The notes beneath the pieces were generated by a model. It did not search any database. It was not told where the DNA came from and worked only from the letters and a program-made list of their open reading frames with translations. This document shows positions 1 to 9,348 of a DNA stretch of 64,000 bases, in pieces. Position 1 is the first letter of the stretch; each line of letters starts with the position of its first letter. The translations under genes were made by a program, and so were the position numbers. The stretch lies in assembly GCF_900110965.1 (NCBI RefSeq), contig NZ_FOFO01000017.1:1-64000 (forward strand). Reading direction: 5' to 3'. The DNA is from Ectothiorhodospira magna. GTDB lineage: Bacteria > Pseudomonadota > Gammaproteobacteria > Ectothiorhodospirales > Ectothiorhodospiraceae.

Positions 1-1
1 G

Positions 2-2908
2 GCGTGCATCGGTTTTTTCGTGGCTCTTTTTCGGCTTAGTCACCTTAAGAATCACGATCTTGCCGGTGCATGTCCACCCCACCTTCCATTATCCCGCTGT
101 TTTAACAGGAAATTTGCCTGCGAAAACCTGGGGATACTCCAGGGGCAGAAGGTGCCGATCGGAGACGCCATCCTCGAATTGCCGCCGAGCCATGCTAAGG
201 CCGTGCGGTCACTGGCCGATCGGGGTATGAAAACACAGCTGGAAGAGCTTCTGGATGATTTGGGTAGCCTGAAGGAAGTGTTTGCTCCGGTGGTGGAGCT
301 TCGGGCCGGATACACGTTGCTGATTGGAGAGCGTGGCATTATTCCGCGTTTGATCCGTGAAGTGAATGAGGTTGTCCGGGCGTGTGGTTCCTTGACAGAC
401 GATGCCGTGCTTTCAGTGGTTGATCTTACTGACCGGATCGAACAGATCGCGATGCTGAAGCATAAGGTGGAAAAGTGGCGGGCGGCGGATTTTGACACCA
501 AGTTGTTCCAAGGTCGGCTTGGCCTTAATCCGGGAATCAATACGGACAATTCCATGGGTCTGTCCAAGTTGCGTAACACCCTGGAGATTGCCACATGTCT
601 GGATGGCAGGTTGAGCAATGAGGCACTGATTCAGCATATCTACAAGACGCCAACCAGGACATCTTTTGCTGCGCTGGATCATCATGCCCGAGTATTGCGG
701 GAAGTGCTGGAATCGGAGAAGTCCGGATACGAGGCATATTCCACATTGGTTCAACTGGATCGTGAGGCATGGATGAACCGATCCGGTGATCACCTGGATG
801 AGCTGGTTACGCGGAATCAGCAAGCACTGGACAACGGTGAAACCCTGCAGAGCTGGCTTGATTATGTGCGCCTGCGTGAACAGGTTGAAGCGCTTGGTAT
901 ATCGCGCCTTGCCGATGCCGTGGAAAATTCTAAAATCGATATCGAGCAGGTAGAGGGCGCCTATCAGGCCGGAATGTTCGATGTTTTGGCGCGAGAGATT
1001 CTGCGCGAAGATCCTGAGCTTGGACGATTCTCAGGTCATTCCCAGGAAGCCATTCAGGATAAATTCAAAGAATACGATAACAAGCTGAAGCAGCTGCAAT
1101 GCGAGCAGATCGCGTGGAAGATAGATCAAAATACCATTCCTTTTGGAAATATGGCGGCACGGGTGAGCGAAAGAACTGAACGCGTGTTGCTGGAACATGA
1201 GTGTGGAAAAAAAACACGGCACATACCTATTCGGCAGTTGTTGCAAAGGGCTGGCAATGCACTGGTCGCATTGAAGCCCTGTTTCATGATGGGGCCGATG
1301 TCTGTTGCCCAGTATTTGCCGCCTGGGACAATCGCTTTTGATCTGGTGGTGATGGACGAGGCCTCGCAGATAAAACCGCAAGATGCTCTCGGCGCGGTAG
1401 CGCGTGGTGCACAGCTGGTGGTGGTCGGTGATCCCAAGCAGTTACCGCCAACCAGTTTCTTTGACCGCATTATCGATGATGGGGAGGAAGACCCGACGGG
1501 CATCGAAGAGTCGGAGAGTATTCTGGATGCTACACTGCCAATGTTTCCAGCACGTCGATTGCGTTGGCACTATCGTTCCCAGCATGAGAGTTTGATCGCT
1601 TTTTCAAATCATTCTTTCTACGAGAGCGATTTGGTATTGTTCCCTTCTCCACATAAACAAACGGATGATTATGGTATTCACTACTCCCGCATACCGCGCG
1701 GATGTTTTGTGAACAGAAAAAATCTCGAAGAGGCGAAAATAATTTCAGAAGCTGTTAGAGAACATTTTCGTCATCGTCCGCATGAAACCATCGGCGTGGT
1801 CGCAATGAGCGCGGAACAACGCCAGCATATTGAACGTGCGATTGAAACTCTGTCGAAAGACGATCCGGTATTTCAGGAATGGCTTGATAAGGACGCGATG
1901 CGACGTGAATCCCTGTTCGTCAAAAATCTGGAAAATGTGCAAGGTGACGAGCGCGATGTGATCTTTATTTCCATGACGTATGGGCCACCCGAGCCTGGTG
2001 CCAAGGTGTATCAGAGATTTGGCCCCATCAATTCCGATGTGGGTTGGCGCCGCCTCAACGTGCTGTTTACCCGTTCCAAGAAGAGGATGCATATCTTTAG
2101 TTCGATGGGTTCGGATGACGTAGTCGTCACCCCGACAAGCAAGCGTGGCGTTCAGGCTTTGCGTGAATTTCTTAGTTACTGTGAAACCGGCATTCTTCAC
2201 AGGACCGAGCGCTATACGGGCAGAGGTCCCGATAGTGACTTCGAAATATCAGTCATGGCCGCCTTGCGTGACAGAGGTTTTGAATGCATCCCTCAAGTGG
2301 GTGTCGCCGGATTCTTTATTGATGTTGCTGTAATTGATCCTGGCAATCCAGGTCGCTATCTGATGGGTATCGAGTGTGATGGAGCGACCTATCACTCTGC
2401 GAAATCTGCACGGGATAGAGACCGTCTGAGACAGATGATTCTGGAGCGCCTTGGGTGGCGTATCCGTCGAATATGGTCGACGGACTGGTTCAAGAATCCT
2501 CAAGGAGAGCTGGCTCCGATAATTCGCGAGCTACATGAATTGAAATCACCTGGTGTTCCCGGCGAGCGTGATCATGAGTCCGCAGTTGAAAAGATAGAGG
2601 AAATCATCGAAGAGGCTGAATTCAAAGAAGCGCAGATTGATACGTTTGCATTTGATGAAGGTGGTCTTAAGGAAAGGCTGCTGAGATTTGATCGCGAAGT
2701 GATACGCCTTGAGGTTCCGGATACGCCTGATAATAAGCGTCTGCTGCGTCCCGCAATGCTGGAAGCTTTGTTGGAGTTTACTCCGACCAGCAAAGTGGAA
2801 TTTCTGGAAGTAATTCCCCCCTATATCCGACAAGCGACGGAAGCAGCTGAAGGACGGTATCTGGAACAGATATTCGACATCATCAATGCTTCGGTGGAAA
2901 ACGCTTGA
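2..2908 (+). CDS. Superfamily 1 helicase with C-terminal Vsr/DUF559-like nuclease domain (5' partial)
   Basis: The frame is open to the left edge, so the true start lies outside the window; about 968 residues are visible. Seen: the acidic helicase motif DEASQ, then GDPKQLPPTSFF (motif III), LRWHYRSQ (motif IV), VQGDERDVIFIS (motif V) and RLNVLFTRSKKR (motif VI). After these comes a region with GIECDGATYH and a following RDRLRQ, as in the REase_MTES_1575/Vsr-like endonuclease fold. No Walker A is visible, so the ATP-binding N-terminal part must lie upstream. The layout matches large COG1112 helicases, often with DUF4011, which are frequent in defence islands and on mobile DNA. The gene is clearly less GC-rich than its neighbours, which suggests transfer. 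It converges with btuD, 11 bases away. The helicase-nuclease call is firm; a defence role is inference. Confidence 0.8.
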   Translation, partial: ACIGFFVALFRLSHLKNHDLAGACPPHLPLSRCFNRKFACENLGILQGQKVPIGDAILELPPSHAKAVRSLADRGMKTQLEELLDDLGSLKEVFAPVVELRAGYTLLIGERGIIPRLIREVNEVVRACGSLTDDAVLSVVDLTDRIEQIAMLKHKVEKWRAADFDTKLFQGRLGLNPGINTDNSMGLSKLRNTLEIATCLDGRLSNEALIQHIYKTPTRTSFAALDHHARVLREVLESEKSGYEAYSTLVQLDREAWMNRSGDHLDELVTRNQQALDNGETLQSWLDYVRLREQVEALGISRLADAVENSKIDIEQVEGAYQAGMFDVLAREILREDPELGRFSGHSQEAIQDKFKEYDNKLKQLQCEQIAWKIDQNTIPFGNMAARVSERTERVLLEHECGKKTRHIPIRQLLQRAGNALVALKPCFMMGPMSVAQYLPPGTIAFDLVVMDEASQIKPQDALGAVARGAQLVVVGDPKQLPPTSFFDRIIDDGEEDPTGIEESESILDATLPMFPARRLRWHYRSQHESLIAFSNHSFYESDLVLFPSPHKQTDDYGIHYSRIPRGCFVNRKNLEEAKIISEAVREHFRHRPHETIGVVAMSAEQRQHIERAIETLSKDDPVFQEWLDKDAMRRESLFVKNLENVQGDERDVIFISMTYGPPEPGAKVYQRFGPINSDVGWRRLNVLFTRSKKRMHIFSSMGSDDVVVTPTSKRGVQALREFLSYCETGILHRTERYTGRGPDSDFEISVMAALRDRGFECIPQVGVAGFFIDVAVIDPGNPGRYLMGIECDGATYHSAKSARDRDRLRQMILERLGWRIRRIWSTDWFKNPQGELAPIIRELHELKSPGVPGERDHESAVEKIEEIIEEAEFKEAQIDTFAFDEGGLKERLLRFDREVIRLEVPDTPDNKRLLRPAMLEALLEFTPTSKVEFLEVIPPYIRQATEAAEGRYLEQIFDIINASVENA

Positions 2909-2919
2909 GCGTCAAAACC

Positions 2920-3747
2920 CTAATCAGCTTTGGACAACTCTGTCAGGTCAGTTCGGGGAAAGAACACCGGCACCCCTTCCACCTCGCCGGTAACCAGGGC
3001 CTGTCCGTAGAGGCGTTCCAGGGCGTTGGGCACCAGCATCTCCCGGGTGGTTCCCCAGCAGGCCTCGCCGCCGGGGTACATGAGCAGCAGGTGATCGCAG
3101 TAGCGGGCGGCCAGGTTGACGTCGTGCAGGGTGAGGACGGCGCTGCGTCCCTCGGTCACGGCCCGGCGGACGATGTCCAGTACCGCCACCTGATGGTGCA
3201 GGTCCAGATGGTTGGTGGGCTCATCCAGCAGGAAGATGCGCGGGTCCTGGGTGAGGGCGGTGGCAATGGCCAGGCGCTGGCGCTCGCCGCCGGAGAGGGT
3301 GGCGATGAGGCGGGTTTCCATGCCGGCCAGATCCACCTGCCGCAGGGCCTTGAGGGCCGCCTGATGGTCTTCGGCCGACTCCATCTCCCAGGGGCGCAGG
3401 TAGGGGTGGCGGCCGATCAGGGCCGTTTCCAGCACCGTGGCCGGAAAACCGTCCTGATGATCCTGGAAGACCATGCCCAGCAGACGGGCGATGCGGCGGC
3501 GGGGCAGTTGCCCCAGGGGCTGGCCCTGGAGCCGGATGGTGCCCCGGCGGGGCGGTCGCAGACCGGCCAGGGTATGCAACAGGGTGCTCTTGCCGGCCCC
3601 GTTGGGGCCCAGGATGCCCCAGCACTGACCGGCCCGGATGTCCAGGTTCAGGGGGGCGCCGTCGCCCCGGCCGGGGATGTCCACCACCAGGTCCATGAGG
3701 GTCAGCAGGGGCGCTGGGGCTGACTGAAGAAGTCGGGAATCGGTCAT
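2920..3747 (-). CDS. btuD: Vitamin B12 ABC transporter ATP-binding protein BtuD
   Basis: Cytoplasmic ATPase of a FecE/BtuD-type importer, 275 residues. Seen: Walker A GPNGAGKST near residue 50, a Q-loop (MVFQDHQDG), the signature LSGGERQRLAIA, and Walker B with D-loop (IFLLDEPTNHLD). It starts 4 bases inside the end of btuC (ATGA-type overlap) and is the last gene of btuF-btuC-btuD. The FecE/BtuD family also serves iron siderophores, so the substrate is inferred from context: a corrinoid-binding protein upstream, and a B12 riboswitch with btuB on the opposite strand. Confidence 0.88.
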   Translation of the reverse strand: MTDSRLLQSAPAPLLTLMDLVVDIPGRGDGAPLNLDIRAGQCWGILGPNGAGKSTLLHTLAGLRPPRRGTIRLQGQPLGQLPRRRIARLLGMVFQDHQDGFPATVLETALIGRHPYLRPWEMESAEDHQAALKALRQVDLAGMETRLIATLSGGERQRLAIATALTQDPRIFLLDEPTNHLDLHHQVAVLDIVRRAVTEGRSAVLTLHDVNLAARYCDHLLLMYPGGEACWGTTREMLVPNALERLYGQALVTGEVEGVPVFFPRTDLTELSKAD

Positions 3748-4712
3748 CGGCTGCGGTAGAGCAGGTACAGGAACACCGGGACGCCCAGCATGGCGGTGAT
3801 CACGCCCACCGGCAACTGCTGGGGGGCGATCAGGGTCCGCGCCAGGGTGTCCGCCAGGGTGAGCAGGATGCCGCCGGCCAGGGCCGAGGCCGGCAGGATC
3901 AGGCGCTGGTCATTGCCCAGCACCAGACGCAGCATGTGCGGCACGATCAGACCCACGAAACCCACACTGCCCGCCATGGTGACGGCCGTCGCCGTGACCA
4001 GGGCCGCCACCCCGTAGAGGGTCCATTCCAGGGGGCGCACGGCAACACCCAGGGCTGCCGCCTGCAGCGGTCCCCGGGCCAGTACGTTGAGACTGCGCCC
4101 CAGGGGCATGGCCACCAGCACGACGACCACCAGCACGATCCAGGCCGGCCAGGGGCTGTGGGCATGGGACAGATCCCCCATCAGCCAGTAGAGCATCCCC
4201 GGTAGTTCGGTGGTGGGGCTGACCGCCAGCAGGAAGCTGATGAAGGCACCCCAGCCCGCCGCCACCACCACCCCGGTCAGTAGCAGACGGGTGGGTGTCC
4301 AGCTCCCGGTGCCGTGGGCCAGGCCGAAGACGATGAGGGTGGACAGCAGGGCGCCGGCAAAGGCCGCCCCCGATACCATGGCCATGCCCAGGCCCGCCAG
4401 CATGGACAGCAACGCCCCCACCGCCGCGCCGCCGGACAGCCCCAGCACATAGGGGTCCGCCAGAGGGTTGCGCAGCAGTACCTGCATCAGCGCCCCGGCC
4501 ACCGCCAGCAGGCCGCCGGTGGCAAAGGCCGCCAGGGCGCGGGGCAGGCGCAGTTCCAGGATCAGGGTCCGGTGCAGCGGCTCGCCGCCGCCGGTGAGCA
4601 CGGCCAGGGTCTCGGTGGGGGTCAGCGGCACGCTGCCCAGGGCCACGGCGATGCCCAGGGACAGGCCGGCGGCCCCCAGCAGGATCGGCAGCACCAGGGC
4701 CGGTCGGCTCAC
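3744..4712 (-). CDS. btuC: Vitamin B12 ABC transporter permease BtuC
   Basis: Inner-membrane permease of the FecCD/BtuC family, 322 residues, almost wholly hydrophobic with about ten predicted membrane helices. The family-typical stretch RLPRALAAFATGGLLAVAG lies near residue 55, followed by NPLADPYVLGLSGGAA and, towards the end, GFVGLIVPHMLR. It overlaps both neighbours by 4 bases (btuF upstream, btuD downstream), so translation is probably coupled. Cobalamin is the inferred substrate from the surrounding B12 genes. Confidence 0.9.
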   Translation of the reverse strand: MSRPALVLPILLGAAGLSLGIAVALGSVPLTPTETLAVLTGGGEPLHRTLILELRLPRALAAFATGGLLAVAGALMQVLLRNPLADPYVLGLSGGAAVGALLSMLAGLGMAMVSGAAFAGALLSTLIVFGLAHGTGSWTPTRLLLTGVVVAAGWGAFISFLLAVSPTTELPGMLYWLMGDLSHAHSPWPAWIVLVVVVLVAMPLGRSLNVLARGPLQAAALGVAVRPLEWTLYGVAALVTATAVTMAGSVGFVGLIVPHMLRLVLGNDQRLILPASALAGGILLTLADTLARTLIAPQQLPVGVITAMLGVPVFLYLLYRSR

Positions 4713-5632
4713 TCGGAGGTCTCCGGGCGCCGGTCGCGGGCGATCTCCAGGGCTTCACAGAATAGTCGGGTGCCTTCCAGAATGCGTGGCGTGGCCCGTT
4801 GCAGCAGGGACGGGGGGATGAAGAACAGATTGTCCCGGGCGGTGGCGGTCAGGGTCGGCCAGCGGCGCCACTCCTCGATCCAGTGGGGGCTGTCCTCGCC
4901 CATGCCGCCCCCCAGGATCGCTTCCGGATCGGCGGCCAGCACCACTTCCCGATCCAGTCGCGGAACCAGGGCTTCCAGATCACCGAACAGATTGTGGCCG
5001 CCGCAGATTTCGATGGCGCGGGAGATCAGGTGCCGGTCGTTGAGGGTCATGAGGGGCCGGTCCCAGATCTGGTAGAACACCGTCACCCTGGGCCGGTGGC
5101 TGTATTGTGCCGCCAATGCCCGCAGATCCCGGCGAAAGTCCTCGGCCGCTTCCCGTCCCTGGGCGGCCCGCCCGGCCAGGGTGCCCAGGCGTTCCAGGGC
5201 CAGGGCCAATTGTTCGAAATCCTGGGGGTCGTTGTAGTAGATGGGAATCCCCAGCCGGGCCAGGCGCTCCACCTGGGCCTGGACGTTGCCGCTGCTCCAG
5301 GCCACCACCAGATCCGGTTTCAGGGCCAGGATGGATTCCATGTCCAGTTGCTTGTAGCTGCCGATCCTGGGGATGTCCGCCGCCGCCGCCGGGTAGTCGC
5401 TGAAACTCACCGTGCCCACGACCCGGTCGCCGGCACCCACGGCAAACAAAAGCTCGGTGATGTGGGGGGCCAGGCTGATGATGCGCTGGGCCGGCGCGGC
5501 CAGGGTGACCGTCTGCTGTCGGTCATCCATGACCTGGACCGGCGTCGTCTCGGCGGCGTTGGCCGTGGCCAGCCAGACAATAAGGCACAAAATGCCGGAT
5601 ATCATGGTAAAAATGGTTTTTTTTGCGCGCAT
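4709..5632 (-). CDS. btuF: Periplasmic cobalamin-binding protein BtuF
   Basis: Substrate-binding protein delivering corrinoids to BtuCD, 307 residues from the chosen start. The mature part begins with the family pattern RIISLAPHITELLFAVGAG and continues with VVGTVSFSDYP and LKPDLVVAW, typical of the BtuF/TroA-like helical-backbone fold. A signal peptide is visible: basic MRAKK, a hydrophobic core, and a probable cleavage after ATANA. Two adjacent ATGs occur (5635 and 5632). The one at 5632 has AAGG at a better distance and is preferred. The frame stays open up to 5974, but that stretch lies over the B12 riboswitch of the other strand and gives a non-family sequence. Confidence 0.88.
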   Translation of the reverse strand: MRAKKTIFTMISGILCLIVWLATANAAETTPVQVMDDRQQTVTLAAPAQRIISLAPHITELLFAVGAGDRVVGTVSFSDYPAAAADIPRIGSYKQLDMESILALKPDLVVAWSSGNVQAQVERLARLGIPIYYNDPQDFEQLALALERLGTLAGRAAQGREAAEDFRRDLRALAAQYSHRPRVTVFYQIWDRPLMTLNDRHLISRAIEICGGHNLFGDLEALVPRLDREVVLAADPEAILGGGMGEDSPHWIEEWRRWPTLTATARDNLFFIPPSLLQRATPRILEGTRLFCEALEIARDRRPETSE

Positions 5633-5775
5633 CATCGCCTTTTTTGCTGATTTTCGATGGTGGATGATCGAGTCTGAAAGGCAGGCATCATAGCAGTTGC
5701 CGGCGGTCAATCCTGCCGGAAAAAACCCCATTGGCGGTAGCCAATCATGATCCTGTTGCGTATTATCCTGCCTCG

Positions 5776-6005
5776 CTTCAGGTGCCGGATGCGTGACACA
5801 CATCCGGTGAAACGGGAAGCCGGTGCGACCATGACCCCAAGGCCATGGACAATGCCGGCGCTGCCCCCGCAACGGTAGGCGAGGTGGGGGGTCCATGGTG
5901 TTTCCAGGATCCCCGGCAGGGCGATACAACCACTGCGCGCCAGCGTGGGAAGGTGCCCTGATCAGGTCGTACATGACCCACCCGCAAGCCCGGAGACCGG
6001 CCTGA
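5776..6005 (+). promoter_or_regulatory. Cobalamin riboswitch upstream of the btuB-cob operon
   Basis: The conserved parts of an AdoCbl riboswitch occur in order: GGTGCC near 5781, GGTGAAACGGGAAGCCGGTG (5807-5826), GCTGCCCCCGCAACGGTA (5860-5877), CCACTG (5930-5935), TGGGAAGG (5946-5953), and the B12 box AAGCCCGGAGACCGGCCTG (5986-6004). It lies 180 bases before btuB and in its sense, so high coenzyme B12 should repress btuB and probably the seven cob genes behind it. btuFCD runs the other way and is not covered. Confidence 0.93.
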
Positions 6006-6150
6006 TGCGCTTACGCGGCATTGCGGAGGGCTTTGCGCGGCTCGATATCTTCGGGTTCCCCGGTGGGGGTTGCCGTCCGTGGCCGTGGGCTGGGGCGGAT
6101 GTTCCATACCCCTGGCTCTCCAGCAATACCGTCCTGATTGACGAGCGTAT

Positions 6151-6173
6151 GGCGCGCGGGCGGCGCGCCGGAG
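6151..6173 (+). promoter_or_regulatory. GC hairpin abutting the btuB Shine-Dalgarno
   Basis: A perfect 7-bp stem (GGCGCGC at 6151-6157, GCGCGCC at 6163-6169, 5-base loop) ends exactly where the GGAG ribosome site (6170-6173) begins, about 10 bases before the btuB ATG. There is no T-run. This position suits the translational output stage of the riboswitch, but a pairing partner that would toggle it was not worked out. Confidence 0.5.
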
Positions 6174-6182
6174 AGTATCCCC

Positions 6183-8021
6183 ATGCCCAAGAAATCCCTG
6201 CTGTCGGCCGCGATCCTGCTGGCCCTTCCCCATGCCCTGTCTGCCCAGGACATGATCGCCCGGCTCGATCCCATCCTGGTGACCCCCACCCGCACGGCCC
6301 AGACCGTGGATCAGACCCTGGCGTCGGTGACCGTGATCGAGCGTGAAGAGATCGAGCGGTTGCAACCCAGGGCGTTCGCGGATTTGCTGGCGGCCCGGGC
6401 CGGCATTGCCCTGTCTCAAAATGGTCCCTTCGGCAAGACCACCGGCCTGTTCCTGCGCGGCGCCGCTTCGGATCACACCCTGTTGTTGATCGACGGCGTG
6501 CGCATGGGCTCCGCCACCCTGGGCAGTGCCTCCTGGCAGTTCCTGCCCCCGGCGGAGATCGAGCGGGTGGAGATCGTTCGCGGACCCAGAACCAGTCTCT
6601 ACGGTTCCGATGCCATCGGCGGCGTGATCCAGATCTTTACCCGGGAAGGTGACGGCCCGGCCCGGGTGCGGGCGCACATGGGGGCCGGTTCCTTCAACAC
6701 CCGGGAATACGGACTTGGGGTTTCCGGCAGCCAGGACCGGACCCGCTACAGCCTCTCCGGCAGTCACTTCGGCACCGATGGCATCGATGTTCAGCGGGGG
6801 GTGGGGGATTCCGGTCGGGACGGATTCCAGAACAGCAGTGTCTCCGGACGTCTGTCCCACCAGGCCACCGAGGGTCTGGAGCTGTTCGGTTCCTTCCATC
6901 ACGCCCTTGGGGAGACGGATTTTGACGTCGGTGACCCGGCTCGGGACTGGATTGATTTCGTCCATCATGCCTCCCGGATCGGCGTCCGGGGGCAGCTCCA
7001 TGAGGTCTGGTTCAGTGAATTGAGCCTGGGCCACAGCCGGGATGAGAACGAAACCTTCCAGAACGGGGTGGCTTCGTCACGGATCGATACGACGCGATAT
7101 CTACTGGCCTGGCAGAACGACCTCCTGCTGGGGGATCACCTGTTCACGGCGGGGGTGGACTATCAGGATGACAGGGTGAGTGGTTCCACGGACTATGACG
7201 AGACCCGGCGGGACAACTGGGGTGTGTACGCCCAACTCCAGCTGGACCTGGGGCATCATGCCCTGACCGGCAGCCTGCGGCAGGATGACAACGAGGCTTT
7301 TGGCAAGGAAACCACCGGGCAACTGGCCTGGGGCTACCGGATCACCGATGCCTGGCGGGTCCGTGCCAGCGGCGGCACGGCCTTCAAGGCGCCCACTTTC
7401 AACGACCTGTACTGGCCCGGGAGTGGCAATCCGGACCTGGCACCGGAATCCTCCGAAACCTATGAACTGGGGCTGCGTCATCAATCCGGTGGTTTTCATG
7501 CGGATCTGGCGGTGTTCCAGTCTGACATCGACGATCTGATCGAGTGGGCGCCGGTGCCCGGCAGTATGTTCTGGCAGCCGCAGAACGTGGAAAAGGCCCG
7601 TATCCGGGGTCTGGAACTGGAGACGGGAATGACCCATGCCCACTGGGCGGCCACCTTGTCCCTGACCTTGCTGGATCACGAGAACCGCCATACCGGTCAT
7701 GAGCTACGGCGTCGCCCCAACGAGATCGCCCGTCTGGATCTGGACCGGCGCTGGCAGGACTGGTCTGTCGGGACCACCCTCATTGCCGAGGGACGGCGCT
7801 ACAATGATGCCGCCAACACCGACCGCATCGCCGGTCATGAGCTGGTGCATCTGCGGGCCGCCTATCAGGTGAATCCGGCGTGGACGGTGCGGGCGACGTT
7901 GAATAACGTGTTTGACCGTGACTATGTCACGGCCCGCCAGGCCGGGTTTGGTGGGCAGCCCGCCATTGATTATGAACAGCCGGGTCGGGCATTTTATCTG
8001 ACCCTCAACTTCCAGCAATGA
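6183..8021 (+). CDS. btuB: TonB-dependent outer-membrane vitamin B12 receptor BtuB
   Basis: Outer-membrane beta-barrel taking up cobalamin with TonB energy, 612 residues. Seen: signal peptide MPKKSLLSAAILLALPHALSA; a TonB-box region with DPILVTPTRTAQ; a plug domain with RGAASDHTLLLIDGVRM and the end-of-plug pattern SLYGSDAIGGVIQI; then a long barrel ending in an aromatic-rich strand (FYLTLNF). The ATG at 6183 is chosen because GGAG stands ahead of it and the signal peptide starts there; an in-frame TTG at 6138 would add a non-family extension. First gene of the operon under the cobalamin riboswitch; cobB follows after 25 bases. Confidence 0.93.
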   Translation: MPKKSLLSAAILLALPHALSAQDMIARLDPILVTPTRTAQTVDQTLASVTVIEREEIERLQPRAFADLLAARAGIALSQNGPFGKTTGLFLRGAASDHTLLLIDGVRMGSATLGSASWQFLPPAEIERVEIVRGPRTSLYGSDAIGGVIQIFTREGDGPARVRAHMGAGSFNTREYGLGVSGSQDRTRYSLSGSHFGTDGIDVQRGVGDSGRDGFQNSSVSGRLSHQATEGLELFGSFHHALGETDFDVGDPARDWIDFVHHASRIGVRGQLHEVWFSELSLGHSRDENETFQNGVASSRIDTTRYLLAWQNDLLLGDHLFTAGVDYQDDRVSGSTDYDETRRDNWGVYAQLQLDLGHHALTGSLRQDDNEAFGKETTGQLAWGYRITDAWRVRASGGTAFKAPTFNDLYWPGSGNPDLAPESSETYELGLRHQSGGFHADLAVFQSDIDDLIEWAPVPGSMFWQPQNVEKARIRGLELETGMTHAHWAATLSLTLLDHENRHTGHELRRRPNEIARLDLDRRWQDWSVGTTLIAEGRRYNDAANTDRIAGHELVHLRAAYQVNPAWTVRATLNNVFDRDYVTARQAGFGGQPAIDYEQPGRAFYLTLNFQQ

Positions 8022-8046
8022 GGGGCCTGCCCGCCCCGCAACGACC

Positions 8047-9348
8047 ATGAATACCCGCCACTGCCCAGCTCTGTTGATCACGGCCCCGTCGTCCGGGCAG
8101 GGCAAGACCACGGTCACCGCCGCCCTGGCCCGGTATCACCGCAATCAGGGGCGGCGGGTGCGGGTGTTCAAGGGCGGCCCGGATTTTCTCGACCCCATGA
8201 TCCACCAGCATGCCTGCGGTCACCAGGTCCATTCCATCGACATGTGGATGACCGGCGAGGCCGACGCCCGCCGCCGTCTTTTTGAGGCGGCGGGGGACGC
8301 GGATCTGATCCTGGTGGAAGGGGTGATGGGCCTGTTCGATGGTCGCCCTTCCACGGCGGATATTGCCCGAACCCTGGGCATTCCCGTGCTGGCCTCCATC
8401 AGCGGTGCCGCCATGGCCCAGACCTTCGGGGCCATCGCCCACGGGTTGTCCACCTTCCGGCCCGACGTGCCGTTTGCCGGGGTCTTTGCCAATCGGGTGA
8501 GCGGCGAGGGCCACTATCGGATGTTGCTGGAAGACCTGCCGCCGGGGCTGGTGGCCCTGGGCTATCTGCCCAAGGCGCCGGACGCGGCCCTGCCCAGCCG
8601 GCATCTGGGGCTGGTCCAGGCCGAGGAAATCCAGGATCTGGATCAGCGTCTGGAGGCTGCCGCCGGCCGTCTGGTGTGGACGGCGGGCGGATTACCACCC
8701 CCGGTGGCCTTTGCACCGGTGGACCGTAGCCCGCCGCCCAGGCTGCTGGCGGGACGGCGTATCGCGGTGGCCCGGGATGCGGCCTTTGCCTTCATTTATC
8801 CGGCCAATCTGGAGGTGCTTGCCGAACTGGGCGCGGCGCTGTGCTTTTTCTCGCCGGTGGCGGGGGAAAGGTTGCCCGAGGCCGACGGGGTTTATCTGCC
8901 CGGAGGGTATCCGGAATTGCATCTGCCCGCACTGGCGGCCAATGAGCGGCTGAAACAGGACCTGCTTTCCCACGTCAGCGCCGGGCGCCCGATACTGGCC
9001 GAGTGCGGCGGCATGCTGTATCTGCTGGAGCGATTGTCGGATGTGGCGGGGCAGGGGGCGGACATGGCCGGTCTGCTGCCAGGGGAGGCACGGATGCAGG
9101 GTCGGCTGGCCGGACTGGGACCCCAGGAAGTCCTGTTGCCGGAAGGCACGTTGCGGGGACATACCTTTCATCATTCCGCCATGACGGCGAGGATCGAGCC
9201 CCTGACCCATGCCCGCAGCCCCAACGGGCGGGCCACGGCGGAGCCGGTGTATCGCCTCGGTTCCCTCACGGCCAGCTATGTCCATCTGTATTTCCCCTCC
9301 AACCCGGAGGCGATCGGCCACCTGCTGGGCGGACACCGGCCATGCTGA
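8047..9348 (+). CDS. cobB: Cobyrinate a,c-diamide synthase
   Basis: Amidates the a and c side chains of (hydrogeno)cobyrinic acid with glutamine and ATP. The protein has 433 residues. Residues 1-230 form the P-loop amidoligase part with [12 protein letters not shown] near residue 13 and [12 protein letters not shown]. The second half is a class I glutamine amidotransferase domain with the nucleophile region AECGGMLYL and a later HTFHHS. The family call (CobB/CbiA) is firm. Which branch of the pathway it serves cannot be told here, since no cobN or cbiK/cbiX lies in the window. It overlaps cbiB by 7 bases. Confidence 0.93.
   Translation: MNTRHCPALLITAPSSGQGKTTVTAALARYHRNQGRRVRVFKGGPDFLDPMIHQHACGHQVHSIDMWMTGEADARRRLFEAAGDADLILVEGVMGLFDGRPSTADIARTLGIPVLASISGAAMAQTFGAIAHGLSTFRPDVPFAGVFANRVSGEGHYRMLLEDLPPGLVALGYLPKAPDAALPSRHLGLVQAEEIQDLDQRLEAAAGRLVWTAGGLPPPVAFAPVDRSPPPRLLAGRRIAVARDAAFAFIYPANLEVLAELGAALCFFSPVAGERLPEADGVYLPGGYPELHLPALAANERLKQDLLSHVSAGRPILAECGGMLYLLERLSDVAGQGADMAGLLPGEARMQGRLAGLGPQEVLLPEGTLRGHTFHHSAMTARIEPLTHARSPNGRATAEPVYRLGSLTASYVHLYFPSNPEAIGHLLGGHRPC

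Noticed and set aside
2905-3723. Long plus-strand open frame over btuD
   Set aside because: It is the antisense shadow of a clear ATPase gene; the translation is Gly/Gln-rich and has no domain pattern.
5633-5974. N-terminal extension of btuF
   Set aside because: It lies over the riboswitch of the opposite strand, lacks family similarity, and a proper signal peptide starts at 5632.
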